This document shows positions 20,073-32,831 of a DNA stretch of 64,000 bases, piece after piece. The stretch lies in NCBI GenBank assembly GCA_965178125.1, contig OZ237748.1, positions 372,001-436,000 on the forward strand. Direction: 5' to 3'. Source of the DNA: Bilabrum cf. latius (Eukaryota > Bigyra: Bicosoecida > Bigyra > Bicosoecida). A program made the translations under genes and the position numbers. The notes beneath the pieces are model-generated. The model saw nothing but the letters and a program-made list of their open reading frames with translations, did no database searches and was not told the DNA's origin. The number at the start of each line of letters is the position of its first letter. Positions within the stretch are counted from its first letter, which is position 1.

Positions 20073-21715
20073 GATCTAGGCTGCTGCTTCCACTGGGGGC
20101 AGCCAGGCTGGGAGGGCACGACGATTGCGTGAAGCTGCTGCAGGAGGCCTAGGGATGAGGTCTTGGCTGGTGCTTCCACTGGAGGCAGCCAGGCTGGGAG
20201 GGCATGACGATTGCGTGAAGCTGCTGCTGGAGGCCTAGGGATGAGCTCTAGGCTGGTGCTTCCACTGGAGGCAGCCAGGCTGGGAGGGCATGATAATTGC
20301 GTGAAGCTGCTGCAGGAGGCCTAGGGACGAGCTCTAGGCTGGTGCTTCCACTGGGGGCAGCCAGGCTGGGAGGGCATGACGATTGCGTGAAGCTGCTGCA
20401 GGAGGCCTAGGGATGAGATCTAGGCTGGTGCTTCCACTGGAGGCAGCCAGGCTGGGAAGGCACGACGATTGCGTGAAGCTGCTGCAGGAGGCCTATGGAT
20501 GAGGGCAAGGCTGGTACTTCCACTGGAGGCAGCCAGGCTGGGAGGGCATGACGATTGCGTGAAGCTGCTGCAGGAGGCCTAGGGATGAGGTCTAGGCTGG
20601 TACTTCCACTGGAGGCTACCAGGCTGGGAGGGCATGACGATTGCGTGAAGCTGCTGCAGGAGGCCTAGGGATGAGATCTAGGCTGGTGCTTCCACTGGAG
20701 GCAGCCAGGCTGGGTGGGCACGACGATTGCGTAAAGCTGCTGCAGGAGGCCTAGGGATGAGATCTAGGCTGCTGCTTCCACTGGGGGCAGCCAGGCTGGG
20801 AGGGCACGACGATTGCGTGAAGCTGCTGCAGGAGGCCTAGGGATGAGGTCTTGGCTGGTGCTTCCACTGGAGGCAGCCAGGCTGGGAGGGCATGACGATT
20901 GCGTGAAGCTGCTGCTGGAGGCCTAGGGATGAGCTCTAGGCTGGTGCTTCCACTGGAGGCAGCCAGGCTGGGTGGGCACAACGATTGCGTGAAGCTGCTG
21001 CAGGAGGCCGAGGGATGAGGTCTAGGCTGGTGCGTCCACTGGAGGCAGCCAGGCTGGGAGGGCACGACGATTGCGTGAAGCTGCTGCAGGAGGCCTAGGG
21101 ATGAGGTCTAGGCTGGTGCTTCCACTGGAGGTAGCCAGGCTGCGTGGGCATGACGATTGCGTGAAGCTGCTGCAGGAGGCCTAGGGATGAGATCTAGGCT
21201 GGTGCGTCCACTGAAGGCAGCCAGGCTGGGAGGGCACGATGATTGCGTGAAGCTGCTGCAGGAGGCCTAGGGATGAGATCTAGGCTGGTGCTTCCACTGG
21301 AGGCAGCCAGGCTGGGTGGGTACGACGATTGCGTTAAGCTGCTGCAGGAAGCCTAGGGATGAGATCTAGGCTGGTGCTTCCACTGGGGGCAGCCAGGCTG
21401 GGAGGGCACGACGATTGCGTGAAGCTGCTGCAGGAGGCCTAGGGATGAGGTCTAGGCTGGTGCTTCCACTGGAGGCATCCAGTCTGGGAGGGCACGACGA
21501 TTGCGTGAAGCTGCTGCAGGAGGCCTAGGGATGAGATCTAGGCAGGTGCTTCCACTGGAGGCTACCAGGCTGGGTGGGTACGACGATTGCGTGAAGCTGC
21601 TGCAGGAGGCCTCGGGATGAGGTCTAGGCAGGTGCTTCCACTGGAGGCAGCCAGGCTGGGAGGGCACGACGATTGCGTGAAGCTGCTGCAGGAGGACTAG
21701 GGATGAGGTCTTGGC
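20073..21715 (+). repeat. 86-bp array derived from the end of the ankyrin exon, unit C
   Basis: About 19 tandem copies of an 86-bp unit that corresponds to the last 23 codons of the ankyrin exon (LEAARLGGHDDCVKLLQEA) plus TAGGGATGAGGTCT. Because 86 is not a multiple of three, and two of three frames meet a TGA, the array cannot be read through as protein. It is 3' untranslated, intronic or junk. Unit E has about ten copies and the other units none to two. Confidence 0.85.
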
Positions 21716-21720
21716 TGGTG

Positions 21721-22500
21721 AGGAGGAGGATCCTGCGGCGGGCGGGTCCGTGGACGTGGTGGAGGCGTGGGTGAGGGAGCAGCGGCTGCGGCTGTGCGAG
21801 GCCGAGCACCGGCGGGCCCCTCTGTCGCGGGCCGCGCTGGTGGGTCACCGGGCAGCCATCGAGGCGTAGGCAGGGGAAGCAGTCGCTATCGGATGCCGCC
21901 CCTGCGAGTGGCTCGAGCTCTGAATTAAACGGCGCCATCAAGGGGCAGACGAGGGGCAGAAGGGGGAGGGGTGGGGGCAAACGCGGAAAGGGCGGGGACG
22001 GAAGTGGAATGGGCGAGCGGCTAGCCGTGGCGGGCAAGGGCATGGGGTGGGTCCAGCGAGGACGAGTACGACCCAGCGGATGCCTCGAAGTGGCCCGACC
22101 CCCCTGCACTGGTCCTCTCGCAGATCGACCCGAATGGGGGTGCCCTCGCGATAGGCAGCGCAATACATAGAGGCATTTGCGGGAGCCATGGCGGAGGACT
22201 GGGGGTGGCTCCGCGACGGGAGGGCCGATGACGAGGGGGGCGCGGGGGTCTCAATGGCGGGCGACGAGGAGGGGAAGGGTGTGGCTGCTGCTATGGGGGA
22301 TGAACACAATGGCAGTGATGTCGCCCTCGATACGATGCGCGAGGAAATTCCCGATTTCGAGGCACTGATCGATGACGAGGGGGACGACGCGGAGGACGCG
22401 CCTCGGGCGGCCAGGGGGGTAGCGGCTGTGTTGGCCAGCAAGCAGCTCTAGGCGTCCGACGCGATCGTAGGGAAGAAGTCCCCCTTGCTGCTAGACGCGA
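21721..22500 (+). other. Unit C: conserved downstream tail (blocks T1-T3)
   Basis: Shared behind units C-F. T1 reads SVDVVEAWVREQRLRLCEAE and continues through EHRRAPLSRAAL to CEWLEL and TGA. T2 reads SSEDEYDPADAS; near 22152 a TAG stands where unit E has CAG (SR-Q-AAEYIE). T3 (22188-22451) reads MREEIPDFEALIDDEG and ends ASKQL, TAG, ASDAIVG. In this copy T2 and T3 are in one frame. The blocks show codon-like conservation, but no start codon or splice link to the ankyrin exons was established, so they may be 3' exons of the same gene or a separate decayed gene. Confidence 0.45.
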
Positions 22501-23077
22501 AGAAGGCATCTGAGCGCCCTGCCAGCTCCGGGGTGGGGGGGGGGGGGCAACGGCCTGGCGTGGCCTGCCAGTGCCGTATTGGGGTGGCTGGACCCGTTCT
22601 AGGCAAACCCCCGCACTGCCTCGCCAGGTCGGGGGTGCTCCATGCAGTCCATGCGATCGAAATGCAATGCAACAACAGGCTGCATCCTCGGACATGCGGC
22701 TGGAGCCGAATTCGGACATCTTGCAACAATCGATGTATACCGCTTGTCGATACAAATGTTATAATTAAGTACAGTGACACAATGAAATAGACAGTTTCAT
22801 CTACATGGACTGCGCCAGAGGCCCATACGTGATCTGGGCGCCTCTCCGGCAGTGCGCGGCGCCAAAACAGGTTCCGCTCACTTGAATGTGCCCAGCCGCC
22901 GCTAACGAGACTATCCTCTTGAAAGGCGCTGGTCCCATTGAGGCAGCAGTTTGAGATGTAAGATAGTGTGTGATAATATTTTGCCACCGGTACAACTTGT
23001 TGAGGCTGATGCCGCTTCGTAGCAGCTTTTGTATCCTAGCTATGGTGCGTTGAGATCTGCTCGTGGATTTGATCCAC
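22501..23077 (+). other. Spacer between units C and D, type II
   Basis: Contains a run of consecutive G near 22540-22550 and a block shared with 28690-29254 and 46830-47356, but not with the type I spacers. GAGATGTAAGAT occurs about 130 bp before the next ATG. No gene is recognised. Confidence 0.4.
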
Positions 23078-26000
23078 ATGAGTCTGCTTGACGCAATATA
23101 TACAATATTTTGGTAAATCTCCAAGTTTCGCAGGGTAGCCGCACTTCTCATAGCAGCTAAAAATGGCAAGGTGGACGACCTGAGGGCCTGCCTGGATTCG
23201 GGAACGGACATCGAATCCAAAGATAGCGTGAGATAGAGCTCTACTGGTCGAGCTGTTAGATTCTTTTTTTGAGTCTTTATTAATGTGAAGACCTGAAGGT
23301 CCACGTACAGGCTGTTTCGGAGCTCACCAGTGATGGTATGATGGCGATCGACCATTGAAGACCTGACGCACGCCATCGTTTCATCGGCGAGCTACATTAG
23401 GGGGCGATACGGGGAAGTTTATTTGATTCAGGTGTAATGGTGTGCGTACATGACAGTGACATGCACCTCTTCTTCTGCACGCTCTCCGCGCCTGGCCATC
23501 AGCGGATCCTCACCCCCCGCCACCGCGTTGCTCCCTTCCCTCGGGGTCTGCTTGCCATCCACGGCTTTCTACCAACGGTTAAAACTTTCTTTGGTGCATC
23601 GCAGTTTGGTCGGACAGCTGCATACTGTGCTGCACGCTATAGCAAGACGGACTGCCTGTAGCTGCTGCTCATCGAGAGGGGCGCCAACGTGAACGCTGCC
23701 ACCAACGTGAGAGAGAGAGGCTGCCTGCCCACCAGGGGGGGTTGCAGGTGGTACCTGGGTTATTCGAGTTGGCGTTAGAGCTTATTATACTATTTGTACC
23801 CGTTCAAGTGGCTGACACGACATCTAGCTAGCTCCTCGTCGATCGAGCCGGGCCGGACCCCCGAGGCTAGTGCTCCCCTGGTGACTAATGAGGTCTCAAG
23901 AGGAGGCGCGATTTGTTCTTGTTGTATTGTGGATGCGGTCGATTTCATGTTGGTATGATTAAATCATGCATGTCTTGAAGTAGTGGTACGAGGCACATTG
24001 GCCATGGCTCAGCTCCGCCCGGCTGGACCACCTGGCTCCCGTGCTGGGTGGGGCAGGTAAGTGGTGGCTTGCGGGATGTGGATACACAAGGATCGTGTTT
24101 AGTTTTTCGAGGCGAATGCCAATTAAATGGTTGACTTTGTATACTTTCTTTAGTTTAAGGTTGGTTGTCGTTCGATGGCAGCTCCCCGGGGGAGAACAGG
24201 ATTGGCCTGTGTGACGAGCATTCATCTCGATCCTCATTGCCTGGTTTGCGCCTCCGATGGACGGAGTTCAATGGATCTGCACTGATCAGTACATACATAG
24301 TACAACCTAGGTGTGATTAGTTTGAGTCATTTGTCTTCCAGGACCTGCACAGCCGGCGAGGCGGCCGCTGCCCGTCCCCCCAGAGGGCCCCTCGGCTATC
24401 TCAGCCCCCAGGCGGACTCAGAGGCCGGGCTCGGTCCCTGTCGTGATGGAATGGCTTGATAGGATGATTGGTGTATGTTTGGATTGGTTTTGATTTTAAT
24501 GATTTTGTCCCTCGAGCGGGAATCGATCCGGGGACTGCGCCCCTAGGGCCCAGAGCGTCTCCCACGGGTTCATCCCGACGGCCCCCTCACACCCCCATCA
24601 CCTGCCCCATACCCACACACATCCACACCCACACCCACCCCCCCTGCTTCCCCCCACCCCTTGTCTCCCATCCCCCCACCGTAGTATGGCAATACACCCG
24701 TTCATGTGGCATCAGTGAGTGGGCACGATGACTGCCTTCGGGTGCTGGTTGAAAATGGGGGGGACGCGAATGCGGTGGATAATGTGAGAGAGAATATAAT
24801 ATGTCTGAGTCAAAGCACACATTACCCAACTACAACGACCACCCCAAGAGGCAGAGAGATAAATATGTTGAGGGACAGGTTGATTTTGTGTGTGTGTGCT
24901 TGTTTGTTGGATGGGTGTGTGTGTCTGCCCGGCTTTGGATTGCCCGCTCCCGGGTCCGAGACCCGCTGGCAGGCCCCTTCGTGGTGCTCCCGCTGCGTTG
25001 ACGGATTGGGGCCGGACACTTGTGCGCGTATCTCGGGCTGAAGGCATGGCATGGTATCATGGTTTGGATTCATCGGCTCGATTTTGGAAGCGCAATTCCG
25101 GGATCTGATTCGACGCCGGATCCGAATGGTCGCATCGGATCGCCGATCGGGAGCGATTGGTTGCTTTCAAAAGGTTGTTTTCATTGTTGTGTAATTCGTC
25201 CTTTTGGCATGTTATTTGAGGCGGGGGGACATTTCCAGCCGAGTAGGTCCTCCTGCTTTGGTTGCCTGCGAGAACAGAGGTCGTCCATGAGTGTTTGTTC
25301 GGCAATAAAGCGATGCCTGATGTGGTTTATTGTATGGTATTTATAATAAATCGAACTTGTTTGGGCCAGATCGATGGTGGCTTTGATGCTTGGCGGGCCT
25401 TGGACTGGTGTCTGCATGATGCAACTGGATGCTCTGTGTATGGTATCCTGCCTTCCTACCAGCATGGCACCTGAACTCTGTTGAATCAGCCGTCTCGAAC
25501 GGCACTGGCTAGTCTTAAGAAGCAATGGATTCGTTGCAATGTAAGTGTATCTGGTATTGCACTTATGCCTGTGGATTGCTTGGATTGTGACCAATGAGCT
25601 GCACATCCGGCGAGGCGGCCGCTGCCCGTCCCCCCAGAGGGCCCCTCGGCTATCTCAGCCCCCAGGCGGATTCAGAGGACGGGACCGGTCCCTATCGTGA
25701 TGAAATGGCTTGACAGGAAGATTGATGTATGTTTGGACTGGTTTTGATTTTAATGATTATGTCCCTCGAGCGGGAATCGATCCGGGGACTGCGCCCCTAG
25801 GGCCCAGAGCGTCTCCCACCGGTCCGTCCCAGCGCGCCCCCCACACCCCCAGCACCCACCCCATGCACATACATCCACACCCACAGCCTCCCCAAGCACA
25901 CCCCCTGCCTCCCCCGAACCCCCTGTCTCTCATCCCCCCACCGCAGGATGGCCGCACACCCGTTCATTTGGCATCCGAGAATGGGTACAATGATTGCCTT

Positions 26001-27860
26001 CGATTGCTGCTTGAAAATGGGGGGGACGCAAATGCGGTGGATACGGTGAGTGAGATAAAATTTTGCTGAGGGAGAGCTTGGGCTTGTGCGTGTGTGCTTG
26101 TGGGTGTGTGTGTCTGTCCGGCTTGGGGTTGCCCGCTCCCGGGTCCGAGACCCGCTGGCAGGCCCCTTCGTGGTGCTCCCGCTGCGTTGACGGATTGGGG
26201 CCGGACACTTGTGCGCGTATCTCGGGCTGAAGGCATGGTATGGTATCATGGTTTGGACCCATTGGCTCGATTTTGGGAGCGCAATTCTGGGATCTGATTC
26301 GACGCCGGATCCGAATGGTCGCATCGGATCGCCGTTTGGAAGTTATTGGTCGTTTCGAAATGGTTCGAAGAGCTTCCTTCTCATCAAAATGTGGATGATT
26401 TTCAATGTTAGGTCGCGCATCGACGGATTGGCCGGATCCGGAAGATGCAACTGCACTCGCCTGGCCAAGCCTTAACTGGTGATCGATGGTCCATTCGATT
26501 CTCAAGCAGATAGCGGTTGGATCTGCTAGCGGGTCTGATTGTTTTCATTGTTGTGTAATTCGCCCTTTTGGCATGTTGTTGGAGGCGGGGGGTCATATCC
26601 AGCCGAGATGATCCGCCTGCTGTGGGTCCTTGCGAGAACAATGGTCGTCCATGAGTGTTTGTTCGGCGATGAAGCGATACCTGATGCATGATTTGGATTT
26701 ATTGTTTGGCAATTATGTTGAATCGAACTTGTTTGGGCCAGATCGATGGCGGCTTTGATGCTTGGCGAGCCTTGCACTGTGTGTCTGATGAACGGCTCTG
26801 TCCGGTTCGTTCTGGCGAAGCTTCGTTGGCATCGATGCAGTCGGATTACCCAGGATCGGGATGTTTGGCTGCTTGGCAAGTCAGATCAATTTGTTTAGTT
26901 GGTTTGTATGTGGATCGTGTATAAATACTTAGTTTGCGTTGGGCTTGCTGACAGAGCAACTGGATGCTGTGGATGCAGCCCGTCTCGATCGGCACTGGCT
27001 GGTCTGGAGCCGCAATGGATTCAAAGCAATGCATGTGGTTTAGGTATTGTACGGATGCATTTTTGCTTGCTTGATTGCCGTTAGTGGTGGTTTCGCAGTG
27101 CACCTGGCGCTGCCTCTTGTTCTCGGATCGCTTCCGGACCGCTGCCGCACCAGACCGAGCACATCGGTGGAATATGTGTTGCATGGATTCAAGCTCTGAA
27201 ATATCGATCGGCCGGGCAATTGCCTGAGATATTCCATGTTGGCTCAAGACCTTTCAGAACCCTTCGATTCACCCGCAGGATGGATACACTCCCCTTCACG
27301 GTGCAGCAGTCTTCGGCAACACCGCCTGCGCTACGATCCTCATGGAGGCAGGGGCCCGCAGGGACATCAAGAGCAAAGTGCGCTTCCACAGATGCATCAC
27401 AATAGCACTTGATTCCCAAATGTCCATCATGCTGCCAGATGAATCAAATGGCACTCCCACCCACGAATCCACCCCCTGTGCATCCCCGACACCCTGACCC
27501 CTCCCCTCTCCATCACTTACTTTGATTAAGCAGAATGGCAAGACTCCCGCTGAGTTGGCAGACTCCTACACAGCTGCCGCCATCCGGTCATTCATTCCAT
27601 CTCGAGTCCGTATAGCCCTGTGCTGGAGGCGGGCAGTGGAAGCCAAGAGGGATGCATCGATGGTGTTCCAGGCAGCGTGTGAGGGCAGGCCCATGGAATT
27701 GGCTAGAAGACTGAGGCTCGGCAAGCTGGCTGGTGGGTTGGAGATCAAGGGGAAAATGATGATTGATGATAGGACTTTTAGACTGGTGCTTCCAATGGAG
27801 GCAACCAGGCTGGGTGGGCATGACGATTGCGTGAAACTGCTGCAAGAGGCCTAGGGATGA
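23078..27860 (+). CDS. Unit D: ankyrin-repeat gene with duplicated exon 3
   Basis: Exons are 23078-23227, 23605-23706, 24685-24783, 25947-26045, 27279-27377 and 27534-27860. TAA at codon 13 (23114-23116) matches units C and G. Exon 2 has TAG at 23659-23661 and one extra leucine codon. The exon-3 type repeat (TPVHxASxxGHDDCLRLL) occurs twice, each with its own CA-rich acceptor region, so this unit has one more ankyrin repeat than B and C. Exon 4 ends at an unusual gtgcgc donor. The last exon ends VKLLQEA, TAG (27852-27854), GGA, TGA (27858-27860). The protein would be about 320 residues if TAA/TAG are sense. Confidence 0.6.
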
Positions 27861-27869
27861 GGTCTAGGC

Positions 27870-28671
27870 TGGTGTGGAGGAGGATCCCGCGTGCGGCGGG
27901 TCCGTGGACGTGGTGGAGGCGTGGGTGCGGGAGCAGCGGCTGCGGCTGTGCGAGGCCGAGCACCGGCGGGCCGCTCTGTCGTAGGCCGCGCTGGTGGGTC
28001 ACCGGGCTGCCCTCGAGGCGGAGGCTCGGGAAGCAGTCGCAATCGGATGCTGCCCATGCGAGTGGCTCGAACTCTGCCTCCGGTGGTGCCATCAATGGGC
28101 AGACGAGGGATAGATGGAGGAGGGGTGTGTGCAAACGGGGAAAGGGCGAGGGCGGAAGTTGAATGGCTGAGCGACTAGCCGTGGCGGGCAAGAGCATGGG
28201 GTGGGTCCAGCGAGGACGAGTACGACCCAGCGGACGCCTCGAAGTGGCCCGACCCCCTGCGCTGGTCCTCTCGAAGATCGACCCGAATGAGGGTGCTCTC
28301 GCGATAGGCAGCGGAATACATAGAGGCATTTGCGGGAGCCATGGCGGAGGACTGGGGAGTGGCTCCGCGACGGGAGGGCCGATGACGAGGGGGGGGCGCT
28401 GGGGGCCTCAATGGCGGGCGAGGAGAACGGAAAGGGTGTGGCTGCTGATATGGGGGATGAACACAATGGCAGTGATCTCGCTCTTGATACGATGCGCGAG
28501 GAAATTTCCGGTTCTGAGGCGCCGATCGATGGCGAGGGGGAAGACGCGGAGGACGCGCCTCGGGCGGCCAGGGGGGCGGCGGCTGTGTTGGCCAGCAAGC
28601 AGCTCTAGGCGTTCGACACGATCGGAGGGAAGAAGCCCCCCTAGCTGCCTAACCCAGAGGAAGGCATCTGA
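27870..28671 (+). other. Unit D: conserved downstream tail
   Basis: T1 (from about 27880) continues past CEWLELCLRW to a TGA near 28168. T2 contains SSEDEYDPADASKWPDPLRW, a TAG near 28303 where unit E has CAG, and ends EDWGVAPRREGR, TGA. T3 ends ASKQL, TAG, AFDTIGGKKPP, TAG, LPNPEEGI, TGA (28669-28671). The run after the first TAG is conserved down to the TGA. Confidence 0.45.
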
Positions 28672-29254
28672 GCGCCCTGCCGGCTCTGGGTTGGGGGGGG
28701 GGGAGCAATGGCCTGGTGTGGCCTGCCAGTTCCGTACTGGGGCGGCTGGACCCGTTCCAGGCAAACCCCCGCACTGCCTCGCCAGGTTGGGGGTGCTCCA
28801 TGCAGTCCATGCGATAGAAATGCAATGCAACAACAGGCTGCATCCTTGGACATGCGGCTGCAGCCGAATTCGACCATCTTGCAACAGTTGATGTCAATCT
28901 AGCGCTTGTCGATACAAGTGTTGTAATTGAGTTTAGTGACACAATGAATTAGACAGTTTTATTTACACGGACTGCGCCAGAGGCCCATTCGTGATCTGGG
29001 CGCCTTCCCGGCAGTGCGCGGCGCTAAAACAGGTTCCGCTCACTCGAATGTGCCCAGCCGCCGCCAACGAGACTATTCTCCTAAAAGGCGCTGGTCCCAT
29101 TGTGGCAACAGTTTGAGATGTAAGGTAGTATCTTATTATGTTTGGCTACTTGTGCAACTTGTAGAGGCTGATACCGCTCTGTAGCAGCTGTTGGTACAGT
29201 GTTATATCCTGGCTACCTATGGTGCGTTGAAATCTCCTCGTGGTTTCAATCCAA
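28672..29254 (+). other. Spacer between units D and E, type II
   Basis: Homologous to 22501-23077, including a G-run near 28690-28702 and GAGATGTAAGGT before the ATG. No gene is seen. Confidence 0.4.
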
Positions 29255-32200
29255 ATGAGTCTGCTTCACGCGATCCGTACAATACTTCCGTCGATCTTCA
29301 AGCTTCACAGGGGAGATGCGCTTCGATTAGCAGCCGAAAATGGTGAGGTGGACGACCTGATGGCCTGCCTGGATTCGGGAACGGACATCGAATCCAAAGA
29401 TAGCGTGAGCTTGTGAACGTCTGACCGGGCTTTTGGATTCCTCCTTGATTGGATATGAATACTAAGACCCGAAGGTCCCCGCACAGGCTGTCACGGAGCT
29501 CACCAGTGATCGGATGACGGCGATCCACCATTGGGGACCTGTTGCACGCCATTGATTCATCGGCGAGCCAGGGCGGGGGGCAACTTGGGGAAGCTGGTTC
29601 CCTTTTGTGTTGCTGCTGCTATATGTACATGGCAGTGGCATGCACCTCTTGTTCTGCTGGCACTCCGCGCCTGGCCATCAGTGGATCCTCATCTCTCGCC
29701 ACCAGGTTGCTCACTTCCTTCGGGGTCTTAATGCCATCCACGGCTTCCTACCAACGGTTTAAGCTTTCTTCAGTGCATCACAGGATGGTTGGACAGCAGC
29801 TTTGTTGGCTGCGTGGAAAGGCAATACGGACTGCCTGTCGCTGCTCATCGAGAGGGGCGCCAACGTGAACGCCGCCGATATGGTGAGAGAGATAGGGAGG
29901 CTGCCTGCCCAACAGGGAGGTTTATAGTCGGTACCTGGGATATTCTAGTTGGCTTAAGAATTTATCATACTGTTTGTACCCGTTCAAGTGGCTAGTATAG
30001 CATCTAGCTAGCTCCTCGTCGATCGACCCGAGCCTCCGAGCATGTGCTCCCCGGTGGTGACTGACGAGGTCTCAAGGGGAGGCGCGATTTGTTCTTGCTG
30101 TCTTGTGGACGGGGTCGATTGCATGTTAGTATAGTTTGACCATGTATGTCTTCAAGTATTCGTGCAAGGTAGTTTTGCCATCGCTCAGCCCCGCCCACCT
30201 GGCCCACCTGGCTCCCGTGCTGGGTGCGGCAGGTGAGTGGTGGCTTGCAGGAAGCGGATTTACCAGAGTTATGTCTGAGTGTTCGAGGCGACTGCCTATT
30301 GCTTGGTTGACTTTGTATACTTCCTCTGTTGAAGGATGGTTGTCGATCGATGGCAGCTCCCCGGGGAAGGACAGGACTGGCCTGTGTGACGAGCATTCAG
30401 CTGGATCCTCATTGCCTGGCTTGCGCCTCCGATGGGCAGAGTTCAAGGAGTTTGCACTGATCCGTACATACACAGTATGACATAGATGTGATTGATTTGA
30501 GTCATTTGTCTTTCAGGACCTGCACAGCCGGCAAGGCGGCCGCTGCCCATTCCCCCAAGAGGGCCCCTCGGCTATCTCAGCCCACAGACAGATTCAGAGG
30601 CCGGGACCGGTCCCTGTCGTGATGGCATGGCTCGATAGAAAGACTGGTGAATGTTTGGATTGGTTTTGATTTTAGTGAGTTTGTCCCTCGAGCGGGAATT
30701 GACCCGGGGACTGCGCCCCAAGGGCCCAGAGCGACTCCCACCGGTCCATCTAAACCCCCCAACACCCCCATCATTCGCCCCATGCCTGCAAACACCCACA
30801 CCCGCACCCGCCCAAAGCACACCTCCAGCTCCCCCCCACGCCCTGTCTCCCATTTCCCCACCGCAGAATGGCCGCATACCCGTTCATGCGGCATCCTACC
30901 ATGGGCACGATGATTGCATCCGAATGCTGCTTGCAAATGGGGGAAACGTGCATGCGGTGGATGAGGTAAGAAAAAGAGAAGTATGTTGAGGGAGAGGTTA
31001 GTCTTGTGAGTGTGCGCGCTCGTTTGTACGATGGGTGTGTGTGTGTGTCTGTCCGGCTTGGGATTGACCACTCCCGGGTCCAAGACCCGCTGGCAGGTCC
31101 CTTCACGGTGCTCCCGCTGCGTTGACGAATTGGACCTGGACACTAGTGCGCGTATATTGGGCTGTAGGTATGGTATGGTATCATAGTTTGGATTCATCGG
31201 CGTGATTTTGGGAGCGCAATCCTGCGATTAGATTCGACTTCGGAACCGAATGGTCGCATCGGATCGCCATTTGGGAGGGATTGGTTGCTCTGAAACAACC
31301 AAACGAGGTTTGTTCGAATGAACTTGTGCATAGATCTAGTTTGTCTGGTCAGTTCGTGCATTGACGGGTTGACCGGTTCTGGAAGGAAGTAACTGCGCTC
31401 GCCTGGCCAAGCCTTGGCTAATAGTCGATGGTCCATTCGATTCTCCAGCGGAGAGTGTTTGGCTCAGTTGTCGGGGCTGATTATTTTGATTACAGTGTGT
31501 TTTGGCCTTTTGGCATGTTGCTGGAGGCGGTGGGTCATATCCAATCGCATAGAGCGTCCTGCCGAGGTTGCTCGCGAGAACAGTGGGCGTCCATGAGCGT
31601 TTGCTCGGCGATGAAGCGATGCCTGATGCATTATTTGGATTTGTTGTTTGGCATCAATGATGAATCGTGCGATTGATGCTTGACGGGCCTTAGGCTGTGT
31701 GTCTGAACGGCTCTGTCCAGTTCGTTCTGGCGAAGCTTCGCTGGCATCGGATCACCCAAGATCGTGATTTTGGGCTGCTTCACCAGTGGAAATCAATCTG
31801 CTTGGTTTGTTTGTTTGTGGTTCATGTATTGAATTACTTGGTGCTCGTTGAGCTTGCTGACAGCGCAACTGGATGCTGTATGATCAGTTTTCTGCAGTCG
31901 TTTGAGCACAGCACCTGAACTCTGTGGATGCAGCTCGTCTTAATCGGCACTGCCTGGTCTAAAGTCGCAATGGATTTAAAGCAATGAATGTGTTCTAGGT
32001 ATTATACGGATGCAATTGGTTTGCTTGGATTGCCGTTAGATATGGTTTCGCAGTGCACCTGGCGCTACCTCTTAGTCGTCGGCTCGCTGCTGCCGGACCG
32101 CTGCCGCACCAGGCCGACCACATCGGTGGAATATGTCTTGCATGGATTTAATCTCTGAAAGATCGGTCAGCCGGGCCGTTGCCTGAGATAATCAATGTTA

Positions 32201-32831
32201 TCTAATGACCTTTCAGAACCCTCCGATTCACCCGCAGGATGGAGACACTCCCCTCCATGATGCAGCGTACTGGGGCTACACCGCCTGCGCCACCATCCTC
32301 ATGGAGGCAGGAGCCCGCAGGGACATCAAGAACAACGTGAGTTTGTACAGATGCATCGCATTAGCTCTGGATTCCCCAATGTCCATCACTCTGCCAGATG
32401 AATCGAAGGACACTCCCACCCAAGAATCCCCCCCCCGTGCATCTTTGACCCCATGAACCCTCCTCTCTCCGTCGCTTTCTTTGATCCAGCAGAGAGGCGA
32501 GACTCCCACTGAAGTGGCAGACTCAAGGGGCAAGTCTAAAACCGCTGCCACGATTCGCTCGTTCATCCCCCATCAAGTCCGAATAATGATTCGTTGGAGG
32601 CGGGCAGTGGAGGCCAATAGGGATGCTGGGATGGTGTTCCAGGCAGCGAATGAAGGCAGGCCAATGGAGCTGGCCAGGAGGCTGAGGTTGGGCAAGCTAG
32701 CAGGGGGGTTGGAGATGAAGGGAACTGTGACATTTGATAGTGGCACTTCTGGGCTGGTGCTTCCACTGGAGGCAGCCAGGCTGGGTGGGCACGACGATTG
32801 CGTGAAGCTGCTGCAGGAGGCCTAGGGATGA
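29255..32831 (+). CDS. Unit E: ankyrin-repeat gene, no internal stop codon
   Basis: Exons are 29255-29404, 29784-29882, 30867-30965, 32238-32336 and 32493-32831. This is the only short unit whose five exons contain no TAG, TAA or TGA before the end. Codon 13 is TCG instead of TAA, and the exon-2 position that is TAG in five units is TCG (29838-29840). It ends VKLLQEA, TAG (32823-32825), GGA, TGA (32829-32831). The product is about 290 residues: four clean ankyrin repeats, one per exon, then the CWRRAVEA-like segment (here RWRRAVEANRD) and a final half repeat. It is a reference for what the intact family looks like and a likely functional gene under either code. Confidence 0.72.

Noticed and set aside
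21720-28170. Tail block T1 read in other frames as Arg/Trp/Gly-rich ORFs
   Set aside because: The frame reading DVVEAWVREQRLRLCEAE is better conserved across units and has protein-like composition; the others are shadows.
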